Source of the DNA: JBLNDG01 sp050261415 | GTDB taxonomy: Bacteria; Bacillota; Clostridia; Lutisporales; Lutisporaceae | Direction: 5' to 3' | Assembly (NCBI GenBank): GCA_050261415.1 | Contig: JBLNDG010000193.1 | Coordinates: forward strand, 1 to 31,196 | DNA length: 31,196 nucleotides | Shown: positions 9,003-17,011 of the stretch, in pieces | How the letters are laid out: every line of letters starts with the position of its first letter | Position numbering within the stretch: position 1 is the first letter of the stretch | Program-made: the position numbers and the translations under genes | The notes under the pieces: generated by a model | What the model was told of the DNA's origin: nothing | What the model saw: only the letters and a program-made list of their open reading frames with translations | Databases searched by the model: none

Positions 9003-9747
9003 ATCCCTCCTCATTTTTAAAGCTTTTGAGCATCTTCATGAAATAATCAGAGTTCATCTCTCTCGGCATTCTAGGCCTATCCAGCTCAATACAAATTTCC
9101 TCTTTTATCCTTCCAGGACTCCCGGACATCACAATCACCTTGTCCGCAAGCATTAGAGCCTCTTCGACACAATGAGTAACAAAGATTATTGTTTTTTTTG
9201 TTATCATCCATATATGCTGTATCTCTTGAAGTATCGCATTTTTTGTCTGATTATCCAGTGAAGCAAGTGACTCGTCCATAAGTAATATATCTGAATCCAA
9301 AGCCAGTGCTCTAGCTAATGCAACTCTTTGCTTCATTCCTCCGGAAAGCTGATGTATATATGCACGCTGAAATTTCTCCAGGTTTACCAGCCTTAGATAT
9401 TCCAAAGCTCTTTCTCTTCGTTCATGTTTTGGGATATTGTTCATTTTCATACCAAACTCCACATTTTCCAACACTCTCAACCATGGAAAAAGCGCTAGTT
9501 CTTGAGATATTATTAATCTATCCGGACCAACTCCTTTTACTTCTTTTCCATCTATAATGACAGTCCCTTCGGAAGGTTTCTCCAAACCTGCAATTATATT
9601 GAGCAATGTAGATTTTCCACACCCTGATGGACCAAGAACACATAAAATCTCACCTTTATTCACTGTAAAATCTACCTTCCCTAAAGCATGAACACTTCGC
9701 TCTTTTGTATAAAAAGTTTTACTCACATTTCTAACAATGATACCCAA
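8962..9747 (-). CDS. SsuB/NrtD/TauB-like ABC importer ATPase
   Basis: ATP-binding subunit of about 261 residues. Walker A is 'GPSGCGKST', signature 'LSGGMKQRVALARAL', Walker B 'ILLMDESLASLD' and switch histidine 'FVTHCVEEA'. Compared with the usual family consensus, DEPFxALD has become DESLASLD and THDVEEA has become THCVEEA. The Q-loop reads 'IISQELALFPW' where VFQ is normal. The catalytic Asp-Glu, Gln and His are all kept, so it may be active but is drifting. I start at TTG 9745-9747, which has GGAGAGG about 6 bases upstream; the longer in-frame TTG start at 9768 would contain that site. It overlaps the permease gene and follows the broken binding-protein gene. Confidence 0.82.
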   Translation of the reverse strand: MGIIVRNVSKTFYTKERSVHALGKVDFTVNKGEILCVLGPSGCGKSTLLNIIAGLEKPSEGTVIIDGKEVKGVGPDRLIISQELALFPWLRVLENVEFGMKMNNIPKHERRERALEYLRLVNLEKFQRAYIHQLSGGMKQRVALARALALDSDILLMDESLASLDNQTKNAILQEIQHIWMITKKTIIFVTHCVEEALMLADKVIVMSGSPGRIKEEICIELDRPRMPREMNSDYFMKMLKSFKNEEGYGEEPEFLDCMDL

Positions 9748-9765
9748 TACATTCCTCTCCTTCCT

Positions 9766-9797
9766 CAACCCTCGATACCGGATATTACGGAGGGTTG
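9766..9797 (-). other. Hairpin upstream of the importer ATPase gene
   Basis: A perfect 8-base inverted repeat (CAACCCTC / GAGGGTTG) with a 16-base loop fills most of the gap between the binding-protein pseudogene stop (9807) and the ATPase start. On the transcribed strand it is followed by the ribosome binding site rather than a U tract, so it is not an intrinsic terminator. It may stabilise an mRNA end or modulate translation of the ATPase (inference). Confidence 0.35.
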
Positions 9798-9806
9798 TCA
9801 GACTCT

Positions 9807-10665
9807 TCAGTCGATTTCATCTACTACTTTATCCTTCAGCACCTTATTTAATAAGTCCAGTCTGAACAATCCAGAAATATCGGGTTTTTGAGCCAAGAAT
9901 CCTGCCGCTTCTAAAAGCTCTGCAATTTCAGCAACAGACTCTTTTTGAGGATCATAGGTTACAACCATACGTTTGAAGGATTCATTCATAACCTCTTTAG
10001 GTAAAGACTTTTTTGTAAGCTCCTCAAGCTGACTGTTTACAATCTCTTTCGCTATTTCAGGATTATCTTGTATGTATTGTGTAATTTCTACATGGCTATT
10101 AAGAAATTCTTCAACCAGATCAGGATTTTCATCCATAAATTCCTTCCTAGCAATAACCACTGCAGTTGAATATTTTCCTTCTCTCCATACATCTTTATAA
10201 TCAAGTAATATTCTGGCATTTATTTCATTTATAAGCCTTGTCCCCCATGGTTCAGGCACTAAGGCTGCATCTATTTCTCCCTTGTCCATCAATGTTATTA
10301 TATCCGGGTTCGAAACCTGTACTATTGTCACTGTACCCCCTTCAGTGGTTGCTTTCATTCCGTTCTGCTGCAATAAGTACCTTAATGTCAGATCCTGGGT
10401 ATTCCCATATTGCGGTATCGCAACCTTTTTACCGCTTAAATCACTTACACCATTCAGTATTAAATCATTCCTGTACACAAGAATCGCTCCGGCTTCAGCA
10501 GATCCCGCAATAATTTGCAGTGCTCCCTGTGACTTTGTATAACCATTTTCTTATTGCTGGGATCTCACTTTGATTTTTATCGGATGAACATGCTGAAACA
10601 CTGCCCGAAGCCAATAGCAGACATAGTCCCAATATCCATGTTTTCAATATTGGTAATTTCAACAT
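9807..10665 (-). pseudogene. SsuA/NrtA-like substrate-binding lipoprotein, broken
   Basis: A good start exists: GGAGG, then ATG at 10663-10665, opening a lipoprotein signal peptide ending 'GSVSAC' (lipobox V-S-A-C) and 'SSDKNQSEIPAI'. This frame then stops at 10495-10497. From 10550 down, the adjacent frame carries the rest of the binding protein without a stop: 'ENGYTKSQGALQIIAG', 'GKKVAIPQYGNTQDL', 'GEIDAALVPEPWG', ending 'VVDEID'. In relatives the sequence runs 'PAINxYxKSxG', so 'PAI' and 'NGY' are separated here by a net shift of one base (four extra bases, AGAA). In addition, about 70 residues of the first lobe between the mature N-terminus and 'PAI' are missing. A GTG at 10478 gives an open stretch of 223 codons, but without a signal peptide it would not make an exported binding protein. 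The deletion and frameshift together argue for true decay rather than one sequencing error. Confidence 0.8.
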
Positions 10666-10685
10666 AACTACCTCCAGCCTTAATT

Positions 10686-12212
10686 TTATATTTCGAAGGC
10701 TTGAGCACTATTTGTTCTGGCATGCCTGCTGTTCTTTTCCAAGTAGCTTACTATAGCTCTCAATCCTTCATAATATACATCGCTCTTAAATCCTACAATC
10801 TGGCCAACTGCTTTTTCAGCAAAAATAGATTCTGCATGCCAGCCCCCCCTTGAGTAGATATTTGATAAGTGTACTTCTACAAAAGGCATATCTGCAGAGT
10901 TCAGCGCTTCAAGTATCCCATAACCTGTTTTTGTGTATGCTGCAGGATTTATAACAACTGCATCAATCATAAACATGTTATTTTGTATGAAATCTATAAT
11001 GCAACCTTCATGATTTGACTGAAAAAACACTACATCAACATGAAGTTCCTCTGATAAACTCTTAATTCCGCTTTCAATACTGCTCAGGGTTTCGCTACCG
11101 TAAAAAAGCTTTTCTCTGATTCCTAGAAGGTTCATGTTGGGACCGTTAATTACTGCAATCCTGCTCCTTCTGTCCTTTGACGCTTCAAATTGCTTTAAAT
11201 CAGCCGGAGCAGCGCTTTTATCGTATGAATAATCACTTGCATGCAACCTAAAATCTGTCATTTTTGCCTTTTCAACATGATTGAAGATAAGGCTTAACGC
11301 GCCTAACAGGCCGTTACTCTCAGAATGTTCAGCCATTCTTATTTCAATTTTCCTGTTAAGTCTGTCACAATAAGGGTAAAGCGTCTTCCTTATCGGTTCA
11401 ATAATCAGATCCCCAGCCTTTGCTACTCCACCACCTATTACAATCAGCGGTATATCTAAAAGCATCATGATGTTTGCGATTGCATTCCCTAAATGAGTGC
11501 CGGCTTCATCAAACACATCCTGTGCCCAGACTATGCCTTTGTGTGCCAATTCGACAACCTTATCCAAGTCAAGCAAATAATTGGGGTCATAGCTGTTCTC
11601 TGCTGCAAGCTGCCGGCTCTTATCCAAAAGTGCAGGTCCTGAGGCAATGGCCTGCAGACACCCTGACATTCCACATCTGCATAGCCGTGCGTTTTCACTA
11701 ACCTTTATATGCCCGATTTCTCCTGCCCATCCATTTTCTCCTATATAAAGGTTTCCATTGATAATCAAGCCGCATCCGATACCTGTACTCACAGTAATAT
11801 ACGCAGAGCTGCCATATCCCCTTCCTGCTCCGAAATAGTGTTCTCCTATAGCTGCTGAATTAGCGTCATCTTCCATTAATACAGGCACATTAAAAACTTC
11901 GATCAGGTATTTCCTTAATGGGAAGTTATTCCACAATTGATTATTAGGCCATATTATTATTTCACCGCTTTCACGGTCAAAAACAGGGGCGCAAGATATT
12001 CCTATTCCCTTCAATTCTCTTGGTTCCAAACCATTTTTTTTCATATAATCCTTTATATGCTCGCAAATATTCGTTTCCACTTCTTCCTGAGCAGTTTTCA
12101 ACTCCACGAAAGGAACCTTTTGTATATTCCCTACTTTTTTGTGCTCTATATCAAGTGAAGCTATACGAATATTGGTTCCACCAATGTCCAAGCCGATAAA
12201 AAAGTTGCTCAT
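10686..12212 (-). CDS. Fusion: ROK sugar kinase + type II 3-dehydroquinate dehydratase-like domain
   Basis: A 508-residue single frame. Residues 1-315 are a ROK kinase with 'LDIGGTN', 'EDDANSAA', 'STGIGCG', 'GHIKV' and the zinc motif 'CRCGMSGC', followed by Q where most ROK kinases have E. Residues about 351-493 are a type II dehydroquinase with 'INGPNMNLLGIRE', tyrosine in 'LFYG', 'QSNHEG', 'INPAAYT' and catalytic 'EVHLSN'. Two active-site positions differ from AroQ: the His after AYT is Lys (about 428), and the second Arg of the SRExFR motif is lost (SRGGWH). RifN (kanosamine kinase) and RifJ (aminoDHQ dehydratase) of the AHBA pathway are separate ROK and type II DHQase proteins, so this looks like a RifN-RifJ fusion. 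A linker of about 35 residues joins them. Start ATG 12210-12212 has GAGGTGG upstream. The changed residues may reflect the amino substrate (inference). Confidence 0.87.
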   Translation of the reverse strand: MSNFFIGLDIGGTNIRIASLDIEHKKVGNIQKVPFVELKTAQEEVETNICEHIKDYMKKNGLEPRELKGIGISCAPVFDRESGEIIIWPNNQLWNNFPLRKYLIEVFNVPVLMEDDANSAAIGEHYFGAGRGYGSSAYITVSTGIGCGLIINGNLYIGENGWAGEIGHIKVSENARLCRCGMSGCLQAIASGPALLDKSRQLAAENSYDPNYLLDLDKVVELAHKGIVWAQDVFDEAGTHLGNAIANIMMLLDIPLIVIGGGVAKAGDLIIEPIRKTLYPYCDRLNRKIEIRMAEHSESNGLLGALSLIFNHVEKAKMTDFRLHASDYSYDKSAAPADLKQFEASKDRRSRIAVINGPNMNLLGIREKLFYGSETLSSIESGIKSLSEELHVDVVFFQSNHEGCIIDFIQNNMFMIDAVVINPAAYTKTGYGILEALNSADMPFVEVHLSNIYSRGGWHAESIFAEKAVGQIVGFKSDVYYEGLRAIVSYLEKNSRHARTNSAQAFEI

Positions 12213-12223
12213 CAATATCCACC

Positions 12224-13333
12224 TCAGCGCTTTATTACTATAGCCTTATCACATGTGATTTCATTATTATAAAGCTCTTCTATCAACGCTACAGTCCTCA
12301 AACCATCATCCTGTGTTAAAAACCCGGAGAAATTTCCGCATACCCTGGAAATAAAGTACTCTTCCATTTCTTCAAAAGCATTTTTAGTCGAATTGGTGCT
12401 TTTATCCAAATATATTTCGGTTTCCGTTCCACTTTCGGACTTCAGCCGCAATAAGTCGGTCTTATACAGCCGGTCATCACTGAATCCAAATAGTGTAATA
12501 AGCTTGATACTGCCTTTATTGCCAAGTATTTTAAAATATGTTATATCTCCTTTGATTTGTGAACACCAACTCAGCTTTAAATCTATCCTTGCATTCCCCT
12601 CAAAGCTAATCCTTGCCTCTGCCTCCTCCTCCACATTTATAGGTAGCACGCTTTTTTCTTCGCTTTTAAACCACAAGGCGGAAGAAGCAGAGCTTCTGCC
12701 ATTACTCCTTACAGTGAACAATTCAGTTTGGCAATATTCTCTATCTCCCATGAACATGAGACAGATGTCAATAATATGGGAGCCCAGATCCACCAGCACT
12801 CCGCCGCCTGAATACTCTTTACATGTAAACCATGTTCCAGGTCTTGGGATTCCAGACCGTCTAAGCCACCCGGCCTTGATGCTGGCAACCTGGCCAATTT
12901 CCCCACTACTGATAATCTCATTTATTTTTTGTATATCATATCTGAACCTGTTTACTTGCCCGGGTATAAATAATCTTTTGTTCCTTTCGGCTACACTGAT
13001 CACGTTTTTTATCTCTTCCAGACTTAATGCAACCGGTTTTTCGCACAAAACATGCTTCCCATACTCCAAGGCCATTATTGAATGCTTCCCATGGAGGTAG
13101 TTAGGCGTACAAATAATTACCGCATCAATATCCGATTGTACTAACTCTTTAAAACTCTGATATATATTGGGAATATCATACTCTCTTGCCGCTGAGGCTG
13201 CTTGTTCACAATTTATATCGAACACTGCCGATAGTACTGCATTATCAATTTTTCTCAGTGCAGGTATATGTGCCTTCCTGGCTATCCAACCACAACCGGC
13301 AATGCCTATCCTAACTTTCTTTTCATTTATCAT
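12224..13333 (-). CDS. Gfo/Idh/MocA oxidoreductase, RifL-like
   Basis: NAD(P)-dependent dehydrogenase of 369 residues. The Rossmann start is 'RIGIAGCGWIARKAHIPAL', and the family's catalytic 'EKPVA' (lysine of EKP) is at about residue 97. The C-terminal alpha/beta domain carries 'GGGVLVDLGSHIID', with the usual GGG..D.G.H histidine. The 'GCGWIARxAHxPAL' start closely resembles RifL-type proteins of AHBA clusters, which oxidise UDP-glucose at C3 before transamination by AHBA synthase. Its ATG overlaps the methyltransferase stop as ATGA, with AGGAG upstream, so the two are translationally coupled. The ROK-DHQase fusion starts 11 bases after its stop. Assignment to the aminoshikimate pathway rests on context plus resemblance. 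Confidence 0.87.
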   Translation of the reverse strand: MINEKKVRIGIAGCGWIARKAHIPALRKIDNAVLSAVFDINCEQAASAAREYDIPNIYQSFKELVQSDIDAVIICTPNYLHGKHSIMALEYGKHVLCEKPVALSLEEIKNVISVAERNKRLFIPGQVNRFRYDIQKINEIISSGEIGQVASIKAGWLRRSGIPRPGTWFTCKEYSGGGVLVDLGSHIIDICLMFMGDREYCQTELFTVRSNGRSSASSALWFKSEEKSVLPINVEEEAEARISFEGNARIDLKLSWCSQIKGDITYFKILGNKGSIKLITLFGFSDDRLYKTDLLRLKSESGTETEIYLDKSTNSTKNAFEEMEEYFISRVCGNFSGFLTQDDGLRTVALIEELYNNEITCDKAIVIKR

Positions 13334-14316
13334 ATAAAGCTCCTACCTTTTGAAGCAAAAATCAACTCTGTTGAAATTTCATTCAAAGTCTTATGGCAGA
13401 TATTCGTGAAATCTGCTACACCAAGCATATCAATCACACTGTCAGCATTTGTATTATAAATCCCTCCATGAGTTATCCAGTCTATACGCAAACTGCTGTT
13501 AAACCTGTGCTGGTTTCCGCTGAATAAATCACAGATACACAATATTCCATCTCTGTGCATGATTTTCTTAAGAGCACACAAACGCTTTATTGTCTCACAT
13601 TTGTCATAAAAATGAATTGTATTCATGATATATATGAAATCATATTGACCAGAGTATTCAAAGTCACAAAGTCTTTGTGCAATATCCGGCGGATGAATAA
13701 AAGCACTTAATATGTTCTGCTTAAAAAAATCGAAATCTCTATCATCTATTGCCAGATTAACACTCAGGCCGGCAATTTTCTTTTGCAGAACTATACCCAT
13801 CACTCCGCTGCTCCTTCCATACTCCAGATACCTGACAGGTGCTGAATTACATCTAAGCATCCTTTGGATATGAAAGGCGATGACATTCAAGTTCTTACCA
13901 TACATAGCCCTGCAATAGTCCTCCTTGTCTTCCGGCTTTAACCCTTCAACGTCAAACTTTCTACAACCCGGTTTACTTTGTATGGAAGATACTATTATCT
14001 CAGGGGTTATCCAATTCCTGTAAATATTCTTTTCATGTTTGATAATATTTTCAAATTCCTTGATTTTTACGGCCTGAGCATTAAAGCTCTCTGAAATATA
14101 CCAGACTCCAGCTTCGTTATATACAAATCCTTCCTCCCGAAGGTAATACATAAAGCACTCCAAAGCATCTTTATCTGCTGCCATATCTACGGCCAGCTCA
14201 CCAGTCTCCCGCGGCTGCTTCAGCAGTTTATCAAATATGTTCATTTCCAAAGCCGCAAATAAAGCACAGGATCTCTTATATGCTGTCATTATTTCAATGA
14301 GATTCAGTTCAGGCAT
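13330..14316 (-). CDS. SAM-dependent methyltransferase of the O-methyltransferase type, motif I unusual
   Basis: 328 residues. An N-terminal winged-helix dimerisation-type region ('CALFAALEMNIFDKLL', then a helical domain through about residue 90) precedes a Rossmann methyltransferase fold. This architecture is shared with bacterial small-molecule O-methyltransferases such as MmcR and TcmN. The SAM-binding glycine loop reads 'YLEYGRSSGVMG' rather than the usual VxDxGGGxG, so cofactor binding may be altered or lost. Later elements 'YDFIYIMNTIHFY' and 'MHRDGILCICDLF' correspond to the post-I motifs. The start ATG has AGAGGTG upstream. Candidate for O- or N-methylation of the AHBA core, or a non-methylating relative. 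No further specificity can be read. Confidence 0.75.
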   Translation of the reverse strand: MPELNLIEIMTAYKRSCALFAALEMNIFDKLLKQPRETGELAVDMAADKDALECFMYYLREEGFVYNEAGVWYISESFNAQAVKIKEFENIIKHEKNIYRNWITPEIIVSSIQSKPGCRKFDVEGLKPEDKEDYCRAMYGKNLNVIAFHIQRMLRCNSAPVRYLEYGRSSGVMGIVLQKKIAGLSVNLAIDDRDFDFFKQNILSAFIHPPDIAQRLCDFEYSGQYDFIYIMNTIHFYDKCETIKRLCALKKIMHRDGILCICDLFSGNQHRFNSSLRIDWITHGGIYNTNADSVIDMLGVADFTNICHKTLNEISTELIFASKGRSFI

Positions 14317-14327
14317 TATTACACCTC

Positions 14328-15707
14328 TTATTGAAGCGCTTCTCTCCTTATCTTCCCAAGCTCATTTCTGGGAAGCGCTTCACAGAATTCTATGATACTG
14401 GGTATCTTATGACTGCTAAGCTGGGATTGACAGTATCTTCTAATATCATGTTCATTCAAGTCCTTACCTGCTATAACTGCCTTTATCCCTTCCTCGCCAT
14501 TGGACTTAAAAAACCCAACTACTGCACATTCCTTCACTCCAGGATAACCAGACAGTACCATCTCTATTTCGAAAGGATTGACCTTTTTTCCGCCGATATT
14601 GATTATGTTTTTCTTTCTGCCTTTTACGTACAGGTATCCGTCGCTATCCTGTAGTACGATATCTCCCATAGCAAAGAAGCCGTCTTGATTGATTTCCTCT
14701 TTTTCATTGAGATAACCTGTCATCATACCATCGCACTTAACCATCAACTCTCCTTCACAATCAACCTGGACTGGCTTTCCATTATCATCAGTGATTCTTA
14801 TATCTACCCCATACATAGGTTTTCCAATTGAGTCCCTTGGTGTTGGAGTAAGTCTACTTATTATTCCCCCTGTTTCAGTACTGCCATAGTTGCTGAGCAG
14901 CGGAACGCCATATTGATTGAGAAAGCCAATATATACATCTTCAGTTATACTTCCTGTGCCTACAAGTGCAATCCGAAGCTGCTTCATTACCTTCTTCTCT
15001 TCACCGTATAGATAGCACATAGCCTTTGCCATAACAGGAACAAGGAGTAGTATCGTTATCCCTTCATTCTCAATAATTCTTACTGCATTCCTAGGAATGA
15101 ACCTATCAAGGAGATATAAACATGAACCGGAAACAAGCGATGCCATGCAACCAGCCCCTAAGCAGTATGAGTGATAGACTGGGGGCAGGCATAATATCCT
15201 GTCATTATCTTGGATATTCAGTGTTTTCATGTAACTTATGCCTTCCATAGTCAATCTTTGTAGCGGCCTTACACAAAGCTTCGGTTTACCTGTCGAACCT
15301 GAGGTTGCATGATATACTCCTGTTTCACTCCCAGATGGCTTAATAAGCTTGCATTTCTCAGGAAACATGTCAGGTATATGCCTGAAGTTCATGCTATCAA
15401 TAATGCATTTAAGGTTTACCAATGCAGCAATCTCATCCACTTCTCTTTCTGCCGCATCTGGAGGCAGCGGTACTACCCAGCATTTAACCGACATCAGACA
15501 TAAAAATGCAATTACCCACTCCAGCCTGTTACAAATCTTGATACCAACAATATCACCGTCTTGAAGTCCTTTATCTATAAATAGCTTCTGCCCCTGTGCC
15601 AATAGCTGGTAAAGCTCCTTATAAGTTATACATTCAATACCGTCTGCCAATGCAACATTTTCCGGGTTCAGAAGCGAATGATCTTCAATAAAATCAAATA
15701 CTGTCAT
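14328..15707 (-). CDS. AMP-dependent acyl/aryl acid ligase
   Basis: ANL-superfamily adenylating enzyme of about 459 residues with the full motif set: 'TSGSTGKPK' (P-loop), 'NYGSTETGG', 'MGDIVLQDSDG', 'GRKKNIINIGGKKVNPFEIE' hinge region, and the catalytic lysine in 'NELGKIRREAL'. It is a free-standing ligase without a carrier domain, shorter than CoA ligases of primary metabolism. I start at ATG 15705-15707, preceded by GGGAGG; the longer TTG reading lies inside the upstream gene. It overlaps the end of the phosphatase-like gene by 14 bases. In mitomycin biosynthesis the analogous MitE adenylates AHBA and loads it on a carrier protein. The same role is proposed here for one of the two ACPs (inference); substrate residues do not identify the acid. 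Confidence 0.85.
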   Translation of the reverse strand: MTVFDFIEDHSLLNPENVALADGIECITYKELYQLLAQGQKLFIDKGLQDGDIVGIKICNRLEWVIAFLCLMSVKCWVVPLPPDAAEREVDEIAALVNLKCIIDSMNFRHIPDMFPEKCKLIKPSGSETGVYHATSGSTGKPKLCVRPLQRLTMEGISYMKTLNIQDNDRILCLPPVYHSYCLGAGCMASLVSGSCLYLLDRFIPRNAVRIIENEGITILLLVPVMAKAMCYLYGEEKKVMKQLRIALVGTGSITEDVYIGFLNQYGVPLLSNYGSTETGGIISRLTPTPRDSIGKPMYGVDIRITDDNGKPVQVDCEGELMVKCDGMMTGYLNEKEEINQDGFFAMGDIVLQDSDGYLYVKGRKKNIINIGGKKVNPFEIEMVLSGYPGVKECAVVGFFKSNGEEGIKAVIAGKDLNEHDIRRYCQSQLSSHKIPSIIEFCEALPRNELGKIRREALQ

Positions 15708-16977
15708 TGACCTTTCCTCCCAGTATTCTTTCAGCAACATCCATAATGGACTCTACTCCAGCTATATCCTCGTTTCTTCCTATAATCACAGCATCATCGT
15801 AAGTATGCATCCCGTTCAGGTGCGATCTTGTAAAAAGACTGCCTGAAAATGCCCCTTTCAAGTCATACCCTCTATGAGGATGTGCAATAATATCCGGAGC
15901 GTTGTACAAATAGTGGCCTGAGTATAGATCTTCCTTGAAAAATACCTTTTCCACTACATGTTCCGTTCCGTCAGGGCTTTTCAGTTGTAAAAGCTTATCC
16001 CTTATTAGTTCCCTAACCCTCGAATAATCCTTCTGTTCAACCGTCCCATGCTCTTCTCTGCCTTTAAGATTCAGATAAATACGTCCTGGCAGTAGTGAGT
16101 AACACAATGTATCCTCATGGTAATTATTAAGCCTTTTTTCGACATTATCATTGAATTTGAGAAACCCCTGCTGTTGCAACCAAATATTGAGATTGCACTC
16201 ATATTTGATACCGCAGAAACCATGGTCGGATAGTATTATTAATCTGGTATAATGTGGAAGCCTCTCTAGGAGCTCACCAATATGCAAATCAAGTTCTCTA
16301 AAAAACTCATCAACTCTCTCAGACAAACAGCTGTTGGACATTATATCATCCCAGAAAAAATGGAACAATCTGTCTGTCTCCATAATATGCAACTGAAAAA
16401 AATCCCAATCTTCTTTAACCATTAAATCAAAAGTAATTTCAAACCTTTTTTTCATAATGGTAAAAAGCTCATCCAGGAATTCTTTCCTCGAATCCTTAGC
16501 TTTCCACGTATCCGCATCAATAACATATCCCTTGCTTCGTAAATATTTATAGAAATCCCTGGGGAAAGTACCTTTCTCCAGATTAGTACATAAGAAACAG
16601 GAAACCATCTTTCCGTTTACGGCTTCAGGCGGATATGTGAGCGGGACATTTATGACAATTACTTTCATACCTTGTGCAGATAGCCTGTCCCAGATCGTTT
16701 TCCGTTTACGATCTCTCGAGGTTGGAATTGACATTTTCAAGGGATTAGGGCATCTATCAACAAAACCATATATATTGTGCTCTCCTGGATTTTCTCCGGT
16801 TGCATAGCTTGTCCATGCTACAGAAGAAATCGTTGGGATAACAGAGCTTATTCTTTTAATGCTTCCTTGTTTACAAAGCTTGAATAAATTCGGCATCCAT
16901 ACATCTGATAATTTGCTTGACACCCAGGAATAAGGCAGCCCGTCAATTCCTAGTACAAAAGTTCTTGTAAACTTCAT
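15694..16977 (-). CDS. Alkaline phosphatase superfamily enzyme (type I phosphodiesterase/NPP-like), copy 1
   Basis: 427 residues with the metal ligands of the nucleotide pyrophosphatase/phosphodiesterase branch: 'GIDG' (D12), a serine nucleophile in 'PTISSVAWTSYATG' (S51), 'ETDRLFHFFW', 'ILSDHGF' and the terminal histidine in 'LNGMH'. The two-zinc site therefore looks complete. The nucleophile is Ser here but Thr in the second copy (19721-21286). No signal peptide is seen, so the enzyme is cytoplasmic. Enzymes of this superfamily cleave or transfer phosphate and sulfate esters. The gene lies next to CysN, which makes APS with CysD, so a role on a sulfated or nucleotide-linked intermediate is plausible but unproven. 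Start ATG has AAGGAAA upstream. Confidence 0.8.
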   Translation of the reverse strand: MKFTRTFVLGIDGLPYSWVSSKLSDVWMPNLFKLCKQGSIKRISSVIPTISSVAWTSYATGENPGEHNIYGFVDRCPNPLKMSIPTSRDRKRKTIWDRLSAQGMKVIVINVPLTYPPEAVNGKMVSCFLCTNLEKGTFPRDFYKYLRSKGYVIDADTWKAKDSRKEFLDELFTIMKKRFEITFDLMVKEDWDFFQLHIMETDRLFHFFWDDIMSNSCLSERVDEFFRELDLHIGELLERLPHYTRLIILSDHGFCGIKYECNLNIWLQQQGFLKFNDNVEKRLNNYHEDTLCYSLLPGRIYLNLKGREEHGTVEQKDYSRVRELIRDKLLQLKSPDGTEHVVEKVFFKEDLYSGHYLYNAPDIIAHPHRGYDLKGAFSGSLFTRSHLNGMHTYDDAVIIGRNEDIAGVESIMDVAERILGGKVNDSI

Positions 16978-17011
16978 ATTTAATATTTCCTTTCGCTAAG
17001 CCTTTGATTAA

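Noticed and set aside
9807..10478. A functional short binding protein of 223 residues starting at GTG 10478
   Set aside because: It would lack the signal peptide and first lobe. Lipoprotein signal remnants upstream in another frame show that it is the tail of a broken gene.
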